A stretch of 64,000 nucleotides of DNA, from contig NZ_PCPT01000002.1 of assembly GCF_002975435.1 (NCBI RefSeq), positions 434,001-498,000 of the forward strand, given 5' to 3'. The first letter of the stretch is position 1. The number at the start of each line of letters is the position of its first letter. Made by a program: the position numbers and the translations under genes. A model generated the notes under the pieces. That model did no database searches. It was not told the origin of the DNA and saw nothing but the letters and a program-made list of their open reading frames with translations. This document shows, in pieces, positions 53,571 through 62,095 of this stretch. Source of the DNA: Arthrobacter sp. MYb227. Its GTDB lineage: Bacteria; Actinomycetota; Actinomycetes; Actinomycetales; Micrococcaceae.

Positions 53571-54134
53571 TCAGGAACCTACCGAAGCTGTAAACGTCAA
53601 TTTCACGGTGGTTGAATTCCCTTGCAAGGTGTTGGCTGCGGAGGTAGGCAACGAATATTGCACGCACAAAGTTTCGGATGCGCCGGGCGCTAGTGAAGGA
53701 CGTGGTTGCGCTGTGGGGAACGGTTGCGTGGCGCCCTTGCTCAGCAGGGGAGTTCCTTCGCAGATGGCGTTCGGTGCGGACCCAGCGATCGCTCCATCTG
53801 TAACAACGACATTCAAGGCATTGCCTAGCTTGCCACCGCCTGTTTCAGTAGTACTGCCGGAGATGGTATAGGTGACGGCTATGGAACTCGAATTTTTGAC
53901 AACGACGACAGCGGACTGGCTCATCCCTGGGTACCATGCAGAACCACTCAACGGCACCGTGTATGTGGGCGAATCCGTGGCTGTCTTGCCCACTCCTAGT
54001 GCGACAGTGGCAGCGCTCACGGTGGAGGTTGCAGTAGCGGTTCCCGTCCAGGCAGCTAGCGTTGACACGGCACCAATACCTACAAGAATACCCATGGATA
54101 GCAAGGCCTTGACCTGCATCCCTTGCCTGCTCAT
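53571..54134 (-). CDS. SipW-dependent TasA/CalY-like surface protein
   Basis: 187 residues. The signal region KALLSMGILVGIGAVSTLAAWTGTATATSTVSAATVALGVG has the hydrophobic core followed by a W-T-G segment and an ATVALG strand, as in SipW substrates (TasA, camelysin). The remainder is a beta-rich domain with two conserved-looking cysteines (AICEGTP and ETLCVQYSLP). The start codon overlaps the previous stop (ATGA). It sits 1 base before the fused peptidase gene. Confidence 0.78.
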   Translation of the reverse strand: MSRQGMQVKALLSMGILVGIGAVSTLAAWTGTATATSTVSAATVALGVGKTATDSPTYTVPLSGSAWYPGMSQSAVVVVKNSSSIAVTYTISGSTTETGGGKLGNALNVVVTDGAIAGSAPNAICEGTPLLSKGATQPFPTAQPRPSLAPGASETLCVQYSLPTSAANTLQGNSTTVKLTFTASVGS

Positions 54135-54781
54135 AGTAGATTCCTAGCTGTATTGATTGATTGCTGAGGACGTCGCCGTGACCTTGCAAATAACACTCCG
54201 CCGGTCACCAATGCCCCGAGAGCCAGTGGCAGGAGTCCGGCCGAATATCCTGTTTCTCCCAAAACTCCCGGCGAAGGTAAAACTGACTTGCCTGGGGCTT
54301 GCTCCTCTAGCTGCTCGGGCGCAGTCGGTGAGGGGTTAGATTCGCTTGCCTGCACTGTCATGCGTATTAGTTCTGAATTCTTGCCTTGGGTTTCGTTGCC
54401 AGCAGTTGATGGCAACCACACCCGTACGGTAACAGCGGTAGCTTCTCCGCTACCCAGAGTAGATATACCGGAAGCTTTCGTTCCCACTAAAATTCCAGTG
54501 AAATCATCGGCTAGGTTAGTTTGTAGGGAGAAATCTACGGCGTGCGGGCGCGAATTACGGATCCACAGCACCCCTTCAAATTCTTCGCCGGGGGTCAGCT
54601 TAGGCATGTTCGCAAAGAGCGGTGGAGGTTCGGCAGAGTAATTAATCCCATCTGTACTGTAGCTAAGGCCTGCATCTGTTGGCACGTCTGCGTAAGCCTG
54701 CGCGTCGACTGGAACATAACCGAAGAACATAAGCGTTGCAGCGCCCGCAATGAAGCTACTTATGAATCTGCGCATGATCAT
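54131..54781 (-). CDS. Cell-wall-anchored or secreted protein with LGETG motif
   Basis: 216 residues. An N-terminal signal peptide (FISSFIAGAATLMFFGYVPVDAQA) leads into a beta-rich domain. The C terminus reads VLGETGYSAGLLPLALGALVTGGVLFARSRRR: a sortase-like motif (LGETG in place of LPXTG), a hydrophobic helix and a basic tail. No sortase gene is in the window. The ATG at 54781 overlaps the sipW stop (ATGA). It may anchor the fibre to the wall. Confidence 0.75.
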   Translation of the reverse strand: MIMRRFISSFIAGAATLMFFGYVPVDAQAYADVPTDAGLSYSTDGINYSAEPPPLFANMPKLTPGEEFEGVLWIRNSRPHAVDFSLQTNLADDFTGILVGTKASGISTLGSGEATAVTVRVWLPSTAGNETQGKNSELIRMTVQASESNPSPTAPEQLEEQAPGKSVLPSPGVLGETGYSAGLLPLALGALVTGGVLFARSRRRPQQSINTARNLL

Positions 54782-55347
54782 GTGCTCTTCACCGTTCGTT
54801 TTTCGCGCCACGCGCCGATCAGCATGACAAAGGCGTAGGTCAACAGTCCTCCGACGGCGAGCCAGGTAAGCCACGTACGTTGTTCTCCCGAAATGGCAGA
54901 GTTGAGAAAACCAAGGATCGGAACTGAATACCAGAGGCTTCCCCGGATCTGTTCGGGAAGAATCAAAGGATCGTTGGCATTATTAGCATCTCCACGGAGG
55001 GTAAATCGCTGTTCCCCTCCTGCAGTTTTACCTACGCCAACCACTCGGTGAGTGACCACCGTTGGCTCACCAGGCTTAAGCTGATACGTCACCACGTCAC
55101 CGGGACGAATTTCGTTAGGATCGACGGGTTTGACCACCATGAGGGTGCCAGGAGGAAATCCTGGCCGCATAGAGCCAGTAAGTACCGTGTAAGCGGTGGC
55201 GCCGCCAAGACGCGGAATACCTATCATCACTGCAAGCAGAGACACGACGATAAAAAGTGCCAGCCATGATGAGGTTTGCGCAATCCACCAAAGCGCGCTT
55301 GTTTTTTCCCGTTCACGTCGGAGCTGGGCGCGTGTCAGTTCACTCAT
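54778..55347 (-). CDS. sipW: Signal peptidase I, SipW type
   Basis: 189 residues. Membrane segments are at residues 25-48 and 160-182. TGSMRPGFPPGTLMVVKPVD carries the nucleophile (S59), VVTHRVVGVG the catalytic His (H100) and LRGDANNANDP the third block. Ser-His instead of Ser-Lys marks the SipW/archaeal-eukaryotic branch, which processes TasA-like fibre proteins. Start overlaps the preceding stop (ATGA). Confidence 0.9.
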   Translation of the reverse strand: MSELTRAQLRREREKTSALWWIAQTSSWLALFIVVSLLAVMIGIPRLGGATAYTVLTGSMRPGFPPGTLMVVKPVDPNEIRPGDVVTYQLKPGEPTVVTHRVVGVGKTAGGEQRFTLRGDANNANDPLILPEQIRGSLWYSVPILGFLNSAISGEQRTWLTWLAVGGLLTYAFVMLIGAWREKRTVKST

Positions 55348-55931
55348 TGTTGCTGCCCCACAAAGTTCAGCACAAGATTCAATTTCCCACCTGCTGCAGC
55401 TTGAGGTGTATGTGATGGAATTTCGATGCGAATACAGAGAGTTTCTGAGCTGGAGCTGTCTTCGCCTGCGCTCAGATTTCGAACCTTGCCCAACGTAGCA
55501 GCGGCATTGGCCGGGCCCTTGTATAGAGGATCTGTCAGTGCGTTGCGAGCGGCACAGCTTGGAGCGCTCATGCCGGCCTTAATGGTTAATACGCTGTGTG
55601 TTGAAAGAGCCTTGTCCGCAGCTGTTGCCGAGGTAGGAAAAGTAGATGCGCCGGCCAGATCGTAGGCCAAGTCCGTGGTGCCACCATTGCTGATGACCAA
55701 GGGCGCTTGGACAAACTGGCCCGGGATTAGATTGGTTCTATTTAGCTCAGTGAATGCATAATCTTGTTGAGCCTTAGAAGCGTTGCCGGCTAGCAGATAC
55801 AGACTTCCGGTGGATATGGAACCAACACCCATACTTCCTTTGGCATGCCAAAGAGCGGCCGTACCTTGAGAGCTCATGAAGAGCACCAAAAGTACGGCCG
55901 CTGCAATTGCGACCTTCAGCTGTTTAGGCAT
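55344..55931 (-). CDS. SipW-dependent TasA-like protein
   Basis: 195 residues. Signal VAIAAAVLLVLFMSSQGTAALWHAKGSMGVGSISTGSLYLLAG has the core plus ALW followed by GSISTGSL, a SipW-substrate pattern. A beta domain follows with cysteines at SCAARN and ETLCIRIEIP. It resembles the 187-residue protein encoded two genes downstream (same spacing of the ETLC segment), so the two are probably paralogous subunits. Confidence 0.78.
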   Translation of the reverse strand: MPKQLKVAIAAAVLLVLFMSSQGTAALWHAKGSMGVGSISTGSLYLLAGNASKAQQDYAFTELNRTNLIPGQFVQAPLVISNGGTTDLAYDLAGASTFPTSATAADKALSTHSVLTIKAGMSAPSCAARNALTDPLYKGPANAAATLGKVRNLSAGEDSSSSETLCIRIEIPSHTPQAAAGGKLNLVLNFVGQQQ

Positions 55932-55956
55932 CCAGAAAACTGTGGTTTAGTTCCGG

Positions 55957-56511
55957 CTATGGGCTGACCTGGTTAAGAGTCAGAGCCAAATCGGTAAGAA
56001 GCATTTCTTGCTCCATGGTGGACACCGGTGTTGAACCGGGGGTGCCCTTGGCAAATGCGACAGTGATTGTCACGGGAACTTCGAAGCTGCCGGGCTCGGA
56101 GAAAGAGACAACGCTACCGGACGTTGTCAGCTTCGGGTCAATTGGATTTGGAACAACCGCGACTGTAACTTGTCCTACTAACGTCGCCGGAACGACAGAA
56201 TCAAGATTCCCGACGACAAGTTCACCCTTGAGGTTTTTGCCGTCGGCCCCTATTTTTACGGTCTGTTCAAAAACGACGGTGTCGCCCGGAACCAAGTGAT
56301 CCAAGGCTGGATCAAACGTAGTATTTGCGGCATTCGGGCTGGTATCGCTCCAAGTCCCTGCGGTGGTTGCGTCGAGTGTCAGATGACCGGTGGAGACGGA
56401 TCCAGCGTCGAGGTTTTTGGTGTCGGACCATTGTGCGATGGTCCCGGCCCCACCCAGTAGTAATACTCCAGCAGCTGCTGCGGCAATAGTAGCCTTTGTA
56501 ACCTTCTTCAT
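55957..56511 (-). CDS. Alternate-type signal peptide protein (TIGR04089-like)
   Basis: 184 residues. KATIAAAAAGVLLLGGAGTIAQWSDTKNLDAGSVSTGHLTL is the alternate-type signal described for SipW-dependent actinobacterial proteins, with the QWSD and SVSTGHL blocks. The mature part is a beta sandwich (DHLVPGDTVVFEQTVKIGADGKNLKGEL). It is the first gene of the six-gene minus-strand operon and the most abundant type of subunit in such loci, so a likely main fibre subunit. Confidence 0.85.
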   Translation of the reverse strand: MKKVTKATIAAAAAGVLLLGGAGTIAQWSDTKNLDAGSVSTGHLTLDATTAGTWSDTSPNAANTTFDPALDHLVPGDTVVFEQTVKIGADGKNLKGELVVGNLDSVVPATLVGQVTVAVVPNPIDPKLTTSGSVVSFSEPGSFEVPVTITVAFAKGTPGSTPVSTMEQEMLLTDLALTLNQVSP

Positions 56512-56683
56512 GACTAAATATCCTCACACTCAATGTGCCCCCCAGTAGGCACCATCGCCATTCAATCTGATATGTCTACAAACTCAAATTATTACCGCAC
56601 AATGAAAGCTTCATTATCATTGATCTGATCACTCAGAGTGTGAGTGTAGGGATTTTAGTCGTGTCTGACTATGGCTTTCTCAG

Positions 56684-56739
56684 AATCAAATAGCCGTCGG
56701 ATCAAGTGGCTTGACTTATTGGCCCGACGGCTATTGATT
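56684..56739 (-). terminator. Terminator of the small Cys-rich gene
   Basis: Arms 56684-56700 and 56724-56739 (core ATAGCCGTCGG / CCGACGGCTAT, extended by AATCAA / TTGATT) with an inner TCAAG/CTTGA stem. It lies 12 bases after the stop of the gene at 56752. Confidence 0.8.
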
Positions 56740-56751
56740 GTTTACTTTCGG

Positions 56752-56868
56752 CTACTTGCAGGTACAGCGGTCTGCAACTGCGACGTCACCGAGCGCATCT
56801 TCAATGTGCTCGCCGCAGCCTTCCCAAGTTGGCTTGGCACAGTATTCACAGGTGATCTTTTTGCACAT
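56752..56868 (-). CDS. Small Cys-rich protein, 38 aa
   Basis: ATG TGC AAA AAG start; the product opens MCKKITCEYCAKPTWEGCG and ends VADRCTCK. Six cysteines include CEYC and CTC pairs, suggesting zinc or another metal. AAGGA lies 9 bases upstream and a strong terminator follows, both supporting expression. It is of a type I recall beside thioredoxin genes in other bacteria. It is divergent from the thioredoxin gene with a palindromic operator candidate between. No function is known to me. Confidence 0.8.
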   Translation of the reverse strand: MCKKITCEYCAKPTWEGCGEHIEDALGDVAVADRCTCK

Positions 56869-56914
56869 GATGAAGTTCCTTCACAGAAAACGAAAATATT
56901 ATCCATGAGGAATA

Positions 56915-56930
56915 ATACCCCTCTGGGTAT
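56915..56930. promoter_or_regulatory. CsoR/CstR-type operator candidate
   Basis: ATACCC-CTCT-GGGTAT, a perfect 6+6 palindrome of the kind bound by CsoR/CstR-family repressors that sense copper or persulphide. It sits between the small Cys-rich gene and thioredoxin, over the probable promoters of both. No CsoR-family gene is in the window. Confidence 0.55.
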
Positions 56931-56996
56931 GGTTGGACTATCTGGGACGCATCCGCTGTCTCTAACTCAGACATTCCCGAAGGGATGAAGCACCAT

Positions 56997-57362
56997 ATGG
57001 CTTCCGTAGAACTAAACGCCGCAAACTTTGAATCAATGATCTCGGCCCCGGGAACTGTCATCGTCGATTTCTGGGCTGCGTGGTGTGGCCCGTGCCGCAA
57101 CTTTGCCCCGATCTTTGAAGCGGCGAGCGAAAAGCACCAAGACATAGTCTTTGGCAAGATCGACACCGAAGCCGAACAGCAGCTTGCCGCGGCAGCAAAC
57201 ATCACCTCGATTCCAACGTTGATGGCCTTCCATGATGGCATCCTCGTTTTCTCGCAGCCAGGTGCATTGCCCGCCGAAGCACTCGAGGATCTCATTGTTC
57301 AGATCCAGGGTCTTGATATGGATGCAATCAAGAAAGATATTGCCCAGCGCGCAGACGCATAA
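56997..57362 (+). CDS. Thioredoxin
   Basis: 121 residues. FWAAWCGPCRNFAPIFE contains the active-site WCGPC (C30, C33), and SIPTLMAFHDG has the cis-proline. It is a little longer than E. coli thioredoxin because of a C-terminal helix extension (DMDAIKKDIAQRADA). The ATG at 56997 was chosen over one at 56985, giving the usual MASVEL start. A GC-rich hairpin near 57385-57414 may end the transcript. Confidence 0.92.
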   Translation: MASVELNAANFESMISAPGTVIVDFWAAWCGPCRNFAPIFEAASEKHQDIVFGKIDTEAEQQLAAAANITSIPTLMAFHDGILVFSQPGALPAEALEDLIVQIQGLDMDAIKKDIAQRADA

Positions 57363-57485
57363 AACTTATTTGCCTATCGTGTGGCTCCGGACTGGTTTCG
57401 TAACCGAGCCGGAGTCACAGCTGTATTCCACTACTCCTATGAAAGGGTAGAAGCGCAGCAAAAGTAGAGAGCAAGTGGAGGAAAA

Positions 57486-58691
57486 ATGTCGCGCAAACTC
57501 AAGGTCGCCGAACGAGCAAAGGTCCCAGCCTTTGAAGTCATGAGCATTCTTGACCGAGTAGCTGCGCTACGCGCTAGCGGACGCGACGTTATTTCCCTAT
57601 GCGCCGGTGAACCAAGTGACGGAGCGCCTACGGCAGTCTCCAAGCGGGCTGCAGAAATCCATACGGCTGGTACTCCCATGACTTATACGCCGCCGCTGGG
57701 CATTCTTGAACTTCGCGAAGCGATCGCCGGGCACTACAAGCGTTGGTACAATATTGACGTCCCGTCAGCAAACATTGCGGTAACCACGGGTAGCTCCGGT
57801 GCTTTTATGTTGCTCTTTCTTGCCTCATTTAACGCAGGGGATAAAGTGGCCTTGGCGCGGCCGGGTTACCCCGCCTATGCGAACATTCTGCGTACCTTGG
57901 GCGTCGAGGTTATTGAATTGGCAGCAGGTCCAGAAATTAGATATCAGCCCAGCGTTGAGTTGCTTGAAGCGGCGTGGGAAGAGCATGGTGAACTTGATGG
58001 GCTGATGCTCGCCTCCCCGGCTAATCCAACTGGAACCATGGTTTCGGGCGCCGAACTTGGTGACTTGGGTGCTTGGTGCAAGGATCATGGGGTTCGACTG
58101 ATTAGTGACGAAATTTATCACGGAATCGATTACCCTGAAGCGGGTGCCGAAGCCCGCAGATCGGTGAGTGCCTGGGAACTTGATAAGGACAGTGTTGTCA
58201 TTTCCAGCTTCTCTAAATACTGGGGGATGACTGGATGGCGTTTGGGCTGGGCGTTGGTCCCCGATGACCTGATTGGCACTGTCGACGCATTGGCCGGCAA
58301 TCTGGCTCTATGCCCGCCTGCTCCGGCACAATATGCTGCGCTTGCCGCCTTCACCGACGAGTCATATGCGGAGGCGGAAAGCCGGGTTGACGAGTTTGCC
58401 AAGGCCCGTGCCGCGCTGCTTGAAGCAATGCCGCGCTTGGGCTGGGGCGAATGTGCACCGGCCGATGGTGCGTTCTATCTCTATGCCGAACTTGGACAGA
58501 TGCTTGGGTCCTTCCCCGACTCGAGCGCGTACTGTGCTGCACTGCTGGAAGCCGAAGGCGTTGCAATTGTTCCGGGAGTTGATTTTGACAAGGTTGATGG
58601 TGGTCAACGGGTTAGGCTGAGCTTTGCTGCGGGTCTTGCTCAAGTACAGGAAGCTATTGAGCGAATCGTGCGTTTCCAGCAAGCGCGCTAA
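57486..58691 (+). CDS. PLP-dependent aminotransferase, class I/II
   Basis: 401 residues. GEPSDGAPTAV, YTPPLGILELREAI, ASPANPTGTM, SDEIYHGIDY and SSFSKYWGMTGWRLGW (PLP lysine in SFSK) are fold-type I blocks of the aspartate/valine-pyruvate aminotransferase group. The substrate cannot be stated. GGAGGAAAA lies just before the ATG. It stands alone. Confidence 0.9.
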   Translation: MSRKLKVAERAKVPAFEVMSILDRVAALRASGRDVISLCAGEPSDGAPTAVSKRAAEIHTAGTPMTYTPPLGILELREAIAGHYKRWYNIDVPSANIAVTTGSSGAFMLLFLASFNAGDKVALARPGYPAYANILRTLGVEVIELAAGPEIRYQPSVELLEAAWEEHGELDGLMLASPANPTGTMVSGAELGDLGAWCKDHGVRLISDEIYHGIDYPEAGAEARRSVSAWELDKDSVVISSFSKYWGMTGWRLGWALVPDDLIGTVDALAGNLALCPPAPAQYAALAAFTDESYAEAESRVDEFAKARAALLEAMPRLGWGECAPADGAFYLYAELGQMLGSFPDSSAYCAALLEAEGVAIVPGVDFDKVDGGQRVRLSFAAGLAQVQEAIERIVRFQQAR

Positions 58692-58840
58692 GTCGAATCA
58701 GCAATCTATCCGGGTGACTTTTCCGCACCGCTTCCAGCAGCTGGGTTGCGTATAGGTCATTTTCCACAACTTCCGGCCATGTAGATCTGCCATGTAGCCT
58801 GACCGCACATCCTTGAGGGACGAACTTCGAGGAGGATCCA

Positions 58841-59248
58841 GTGGAAAACTATCTTGACCCAAAGCTTAGGGACGCGCTGAAAGTTGTGCGCTCACGGCTG
58901 CCGCTGAGTAATGAATGCTTGGCTTGCTATGTTTTTCGCATGCTTGAACACGGCTGCGATGGACTGAAATGGTCGCTAACTTACCGTGACATGAGGGCGC
59001 CACGTGCCACCGCGCTGGAGCGCAAATTTCCGCTACTTGGCGGTTATTGCGATTGCGAGGTCATCGCCAACGTGTTCCATCCCAACGAACCCATGTGGAA
59101 GCTTGGTGAATCTGGCGGCATTGATGAGAATAACCCGCCCGTGTGTATGACCGTCAGGCGTGGAACCATTCAGCCCTGTGGGCTGTGGCTGATGCGTTCG
59201 GGAATTCAATGGGGTGGGGGCGTCTATAAGAATCGCAAGGCATCCTGA
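58841..59248 (+). CDS. DUF2695-like protein
   Basis: 135 residues. GYCDCEVIANVFHP (about residues 67-80) and the preceding CDGLKWSLTYRDMRA are the DUF2695 pattern of a short Cys-rich domain. Eight cysteines overall suggest metal binding. The GTG at 58841 has GAGGAGG upstream. The last 40 residues (CMTVRRGTIQPCGLWLMRSGIQWGGG) are not part of the known domain. Function unknown. Confidence 0.7.
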   Translation: MENYLDPKLRDALKVVRSRLPLSNECLACYVFRMLEHGCDGLKWSLTYRDMRAPRATALERKFPLLGGYCDCEVIANVFHPNEPMWKLGESGGIDENNPPVCMTVRRGTIQPCGLWLMRSGIQWGGGVYKNRKAS

Positions 59249-59300
59249 CCCTGCCTAAAGTCCCTATCCTGACGCGTGAAAACGATGTTGTACTGGAAAG

Positions 59301-59945
59301 ATGGACCGCAGAACCGTGGCTGGTGGCGGTGGAAATAGTTTTCAACGCTGGCTGACATGTGGGTCGATCTTGGTGTTGTTGCTGACCTCAGTTTTCCACT
59401 TCTACCGTGGATCACCAGCAGATGGTGGTGTCTATCTTGTGTTGGCTGTGGCGCTGATCCTTAACGGAAGGCAAGAAAGTACAGATGCCAAGGTGCAGCG
59501 AGACAGGCATTCCTCGAGCCAGTTTCATCCGTGGTGGCTGATCGTGCTGTTACCACTACTTGCTACTGTTGCGGCTTTGCTTCCCCTGGGGGCTTGGCTC
59601 GTTGTGTTGCTACTTGGCACTGGTGCGGGAATCATGATTCTTGGTTGGCGCATAGACCCAAAGGCCGAAGCCGTTTCGAACCCGCGAATGTTGGGGCCGC
59701 AGCACAGAAATACCGCGCTGGGGTTGTGTGTAGTGGTGCTGTTTCTTTGCTTTTGGGAGTTGTGGATGTACTTCACCAAACATCTGAACCCGGAGCTGGA
59801 GAGCATCTACCCACCACTCACTGATCTTGTGGAACCCGCGTTTCAGGGCATGAGTACGAGGTGGCTGCTGACGCTGCTGTGGATGACAGGGTGCGCACTG
59901 TTGGTCGTGCCGCATCCCAGAGCGAACGGCAGGAATCGGATATGA
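59301..59945 (+). CDS. Membrane protein of unknown function
   Basis: 214 residues with 6 hydrophobic segments (WLTCGSILVLLLTSVFHFY, GVYLVLAVALIL, WWLIVLLPLLATVAALLPL, LVVLLLGTGAGIMILGW, LGLCVVVLFLCFWELWMYF, WLLTLLWMTGCALLVV). No family recognised. The stop overlaps the start of the next small membrane gene (ATGA), so the two are expressed together and may form a complex. Confidence 0.7.
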   Translation: MDRRTVAGGGGNSFQRWLTCGSILVLLLTSVFHFYRGSPADGGVYLVLAVALILNGRQESTDAKVQRDRHSSSQFHPWWLIVLLPLLATVAALLPLGAWLVVLLLGTGAGIMILGWRIDPKAEAVSNPRMLGPQHRNTALGLCVVVLFLCFWELWMYFTKHLNPELESIYPPLTDLVEPAFQGMSTRWLLTLLWMTGCALLVVPHPRANGRNRI

Positions 59946-60142
59946 CACGGGATATTGCAATTATTGGTTACCTGAGTGTGCCGTTGATGCTGGGTGCCTT
60001 GATTTTGTTTTCGAGGTTCTGGCCAAATATGTGGGCGAGCCCCACGGATGTACTGAGCCTGATCTGGCAGAACCGTGCGGCAAGGATGACATTGTTGATC
60101 TTCGTCTGGTGGTTCGGTTGGCACTTTTTGCTCGATGGATAA
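59942..60142 (+). CDS. DUF6186-like small membrane protein, 66 aa
   Basis: MTRDIAIIGYLSVPLMLG begins the first of two helices; MTLLIFVWWFGWHFL is the second. The size and the WWFGWHF end fit the DUF6186 family of actinobacterial two-helix proteins. It overlaps the previous gene by 4 bp and precedes a strong terminator. Confidence 0.75.
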   Translation: MTRDIAIIGYLSVPLMLGALILFSRFWPNMWASPTDVLSLIWQNRAARMTLLIFVWWFGWHFLLDG

Positions 60143-60191
60143 CCCTAACACCGCTAAGAATCCTCACGGTGAAAGTTTGCCAGGACGCAAA

Positions 60192-60227
60192 ATGTCGCGG
60201 CAAGTTCCCTTGAACTCGCCGCGACAT
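60192..60227. terminator. Bidirectional terminator
   Basis: Stem ATGTCGCGGC / GCCGCGACAT (60192-60201, 60218-60227) extended by an AGTTC/GAACT inner stem, between convergent genes. Confidence 0.85.
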
Positions 60228-60252
60228 CAAAACTCCGTGATGGAAAAGGTAT

Positions 60253-60687
60253 CTAGTCTTCGGGGTGAACAATCTTTAGGTGTTCGGCGGGAATCCGATC
60301 TCGGTCATAGGTGATCTCCGAAAAGCCATGTGGTGCAGGTTTTCCGTCTGGTCCCATGTTCACAAAGACAATCTTTTCAATGGTAAGAATCGACTGGCGG
60401 GTGAACATATTGCGTACCTCGGCACGCATAGTCAGCGAGGTGCGACCAAAAGCCGTGGCAGTCAGACCCATTTCAATGAGGTCACCTTGCTGGGCCGAGG
60501 AAACAAAGTTAATTTCCGACATGTATTTGGTTACGGCGAATCCGTTGCCGAGCTGCACGATTGCGTAGATTGCGGCTTCCTCATCGATCCAACGCAGCAA
60601 CGAGCCACCGAAGAGCGTCCCGTTGGCATTAAGGTCTTCGGGACGAACCCATTTGCGGGTGTGGAAAGTAATATCACCTTGCGTCAT
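60253..60687 (-). CDS. Acyl-CoA thioesterase, hotdog fold (YciA-like)
   Basis: 144 residues. VRPEDLNANGTLFGGSLLRWIDEEAAIYAI holds the NxxGTLFGG and acidic catalytic region of YciA/ACOT-like thioesterases, and INFVSSAQQGDLIEMG is the second motif. It hydrolyses acyl-CoA to free acid and CoA. The substrate range is unknown. Confidence 0.85.
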   Translation of the reverse strand: MTQGDITFHTRKWVRPEDLNANGTLFGGSLLRWIDEEAAIYAIVQLGNGFAVTKYMSEINFVSSAQQGDLIEMGLTATAFGRTSLTMRAEVRNMFTRQSILTIEKIVFVNMGPDGKPAPHGFSEITYDRDRIPAEHLKIVHPED

Positions 60688-60759
60688 GGCTTGATTCTAT
60701 GGCTCGTGCGGCTCAACGCACGAGGTTAGTGACAAGTGCCATGCGCGTCGCGGGGCTAT

Positions 60760-61275
60760 CTAGCCCAGGTGATCCATCGCCTCGCAGGGATTGGCGCCGG
60801 GCTGGGAGCTATGTACCGACATTGATAATTTGCCCAAGAGGCCTGCCAGTGCGCTGGTTTCTGCTGAATCTAGGCCGGTCAGCAGTGTCTGTTCTGCCTG
60901 GGCGACGCGCGTTTCAAGCCGCTGTAAGAGCTCTAGGCCTTTGGGCGTTGCAATGATCTTGCGAGCGCGACGGTCCGTCGGTGCCGGAATGCGATCTACG
61001 AGTTCTGCGGTGACCAGATCGTCGATCAGATAGGTCAGTACCGTGCGGTCAATGCCAAGGTGTGCGCCCAGTGCCTGCTGGTTAGCCGGATCGTGGTGCA
61101 CCACGGTGGAAAGCATTTGGTAACCACGTACCGAGCACGGGATTTCCTCGACAGCCTGTGCAAAGAGAGTTTGGTGGCCGCGCAGAATCATGCCTAGGTG
61201 CCAGGCAAGATCGCCGGGGATGAACCCGGGAAGGGGCTTGTCCTGTGTGGCTAGGGGTATCTGTTGGCTGTTCAT
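60760..61275 (-). CDS. MarR family transcriptional regulator
   Basis: 171 residues. LGMILRGHQTLFAQAVE (dimer helix), QQALGAHLGIDRTVLTYLIDDLVTAELVDRIPAPTDRRARKIIATPKGLELL (helix-turn-helix and wing) are diagnostic. The start is set at ATG 61275; ATG codons at 61284 and 61287 are possible. It is divergent from the reductase gene and probably represses it, as MarR proteins next to flavin or NADP oxidoreductases often do in response to quinones or similar stress. Confidence 0.85.
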   Translation of the reverse strand: MNSQQIPLATQDKPLPGFIPGDLAWHLGMILRGHQTLFAQAVEEIPCSVRGYQMLSTVVHHDPANQQALGAHLGIDRTVLTYLIDDLVTAELVDRIPAPTDRRARKIIATPKGLELLQRLETRVAQAEQTLLTGLDSAETSALAGLLGKLSMSVHSSQPGANPCEAMDHLG

Positions 61276-61368
61276 GATATCCATCATAACCGATGATGTG
61301 GTGTTGCGCAGATGATCTGTAACCAATATAGTCTGTAGTACAACATATATTTGTGGAAAGAAGGACGC
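61276..61368. promoter_or_regulatory. marR/reductase divergent control region
   Basis: 93 bp. It contains TGTA-G-TACA (61334-61342) and a nearby AT-rich ACCAATATAG...ACATATAT region. The short palindrome is the best MarR site candidate. Confidence 0.4.
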
Positions 61369-62040
61369 ATGGACATCGGCGCACAAGAACACGTGGCAAC
61401 TCGCGGAACGATCGGCATTCTTGGCGCCGGTCGAGTGGGCACCGCCATTGCTCGCTTGGCAATTGCAGCTGGCTACCAAGTGAAAATCGCAACTTCCAAA
61501 CCCGCCGCGGATAACGCACTAATCATTGAAATCGTCACCCCGGGTGCCGAAGCCGTCAATGCCCATGAAGCGGCAGAAGCCGACATCGTGGTTGTTGCAG
61601 TGCCACTTCACAAGTACAAGAGCGTTGGCGCCGAAACGCTGGCCGGTAAGACGGTAATCGATGCAATGAACTATTGGTCGGTCACCGACGGCGATATCGC
61701 TGACTTCGAAGTTGATGAGCGCACCTCCTCGGAAGTTGTCGCGGCGCACCTCGCAGAATCCAAGCTCGTAAAGTCCTTCAACCACATTGGATACCACGAG
61801 ATGGAGCCGGACGCGCTGCCATTCAGCACCGCAGATCGCAGGGCGCTGGCCGTTGCCGGCGATCACCAAGGGGCCAAGGATCAGGTGGCAGCGTTTATCG
61901 ATGCCCTCGGATTCGACGTGGTAGATGCCGGAGCACTTGCCGCTGGCAAAAACTACGAACCCGGAACCGATGTGTTCAATGGCCGCTTCAGCGCAGAGGA
62001 ACTCTACGCCAAGCTACACGGAAACCTCATCTCCGCCTAA
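61369..62040 (+). CDS. NAD(P)-binding reductase, F420-dependent-reductase-like
   Basis: 223 residues. TIGILGAGRVGTAIARLAIAAGYQVKIATSKP is the dinucleotide fold; IVVVAVPLHKY, VIDAMNYWSV and FNHIGYHEME match the NADP:F420 oxidoreductase and UDP-like NPD group. The ATG at 61369 has AAGGACGC upstream. It is followed by a luciferase-like oxidoreductase, with 55 bp between, and probably supplies a reduced cofactor. Confidence 0.75.
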   Translation: MDIGAQEHVATRGTIGILGAGRVGTAIARLAIAAGYQVKIATSKPAADNALIIEIVTPGAEAVNAHEAAEADIVVVAVPLHKYKSVGAETLAGKTVIDAMNYWSVTDGDIADFEVDERTSSEVVAAHLAESKLVKSFNHIGYHEMEPDALPFSTADRRALAVAGDHQGAKDQVAAFIDALGFDVVDAGALAAGKNYEPGTDVFNGRFSAEELYAKLHGNLISA

Positions 62041-62095
62041 AACATTTTTGCTTGACCGACCTATTGAAACTTCACACCTTTAAGGACAATTCACC

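Noticed and set aside
56671-56988. A plus-strand 105-residue frame before thioredoxin
   Set aside because: It is the antisense of the 38-residue Cys-rich gene and its terminator, has no ribosome site and covers the operator.
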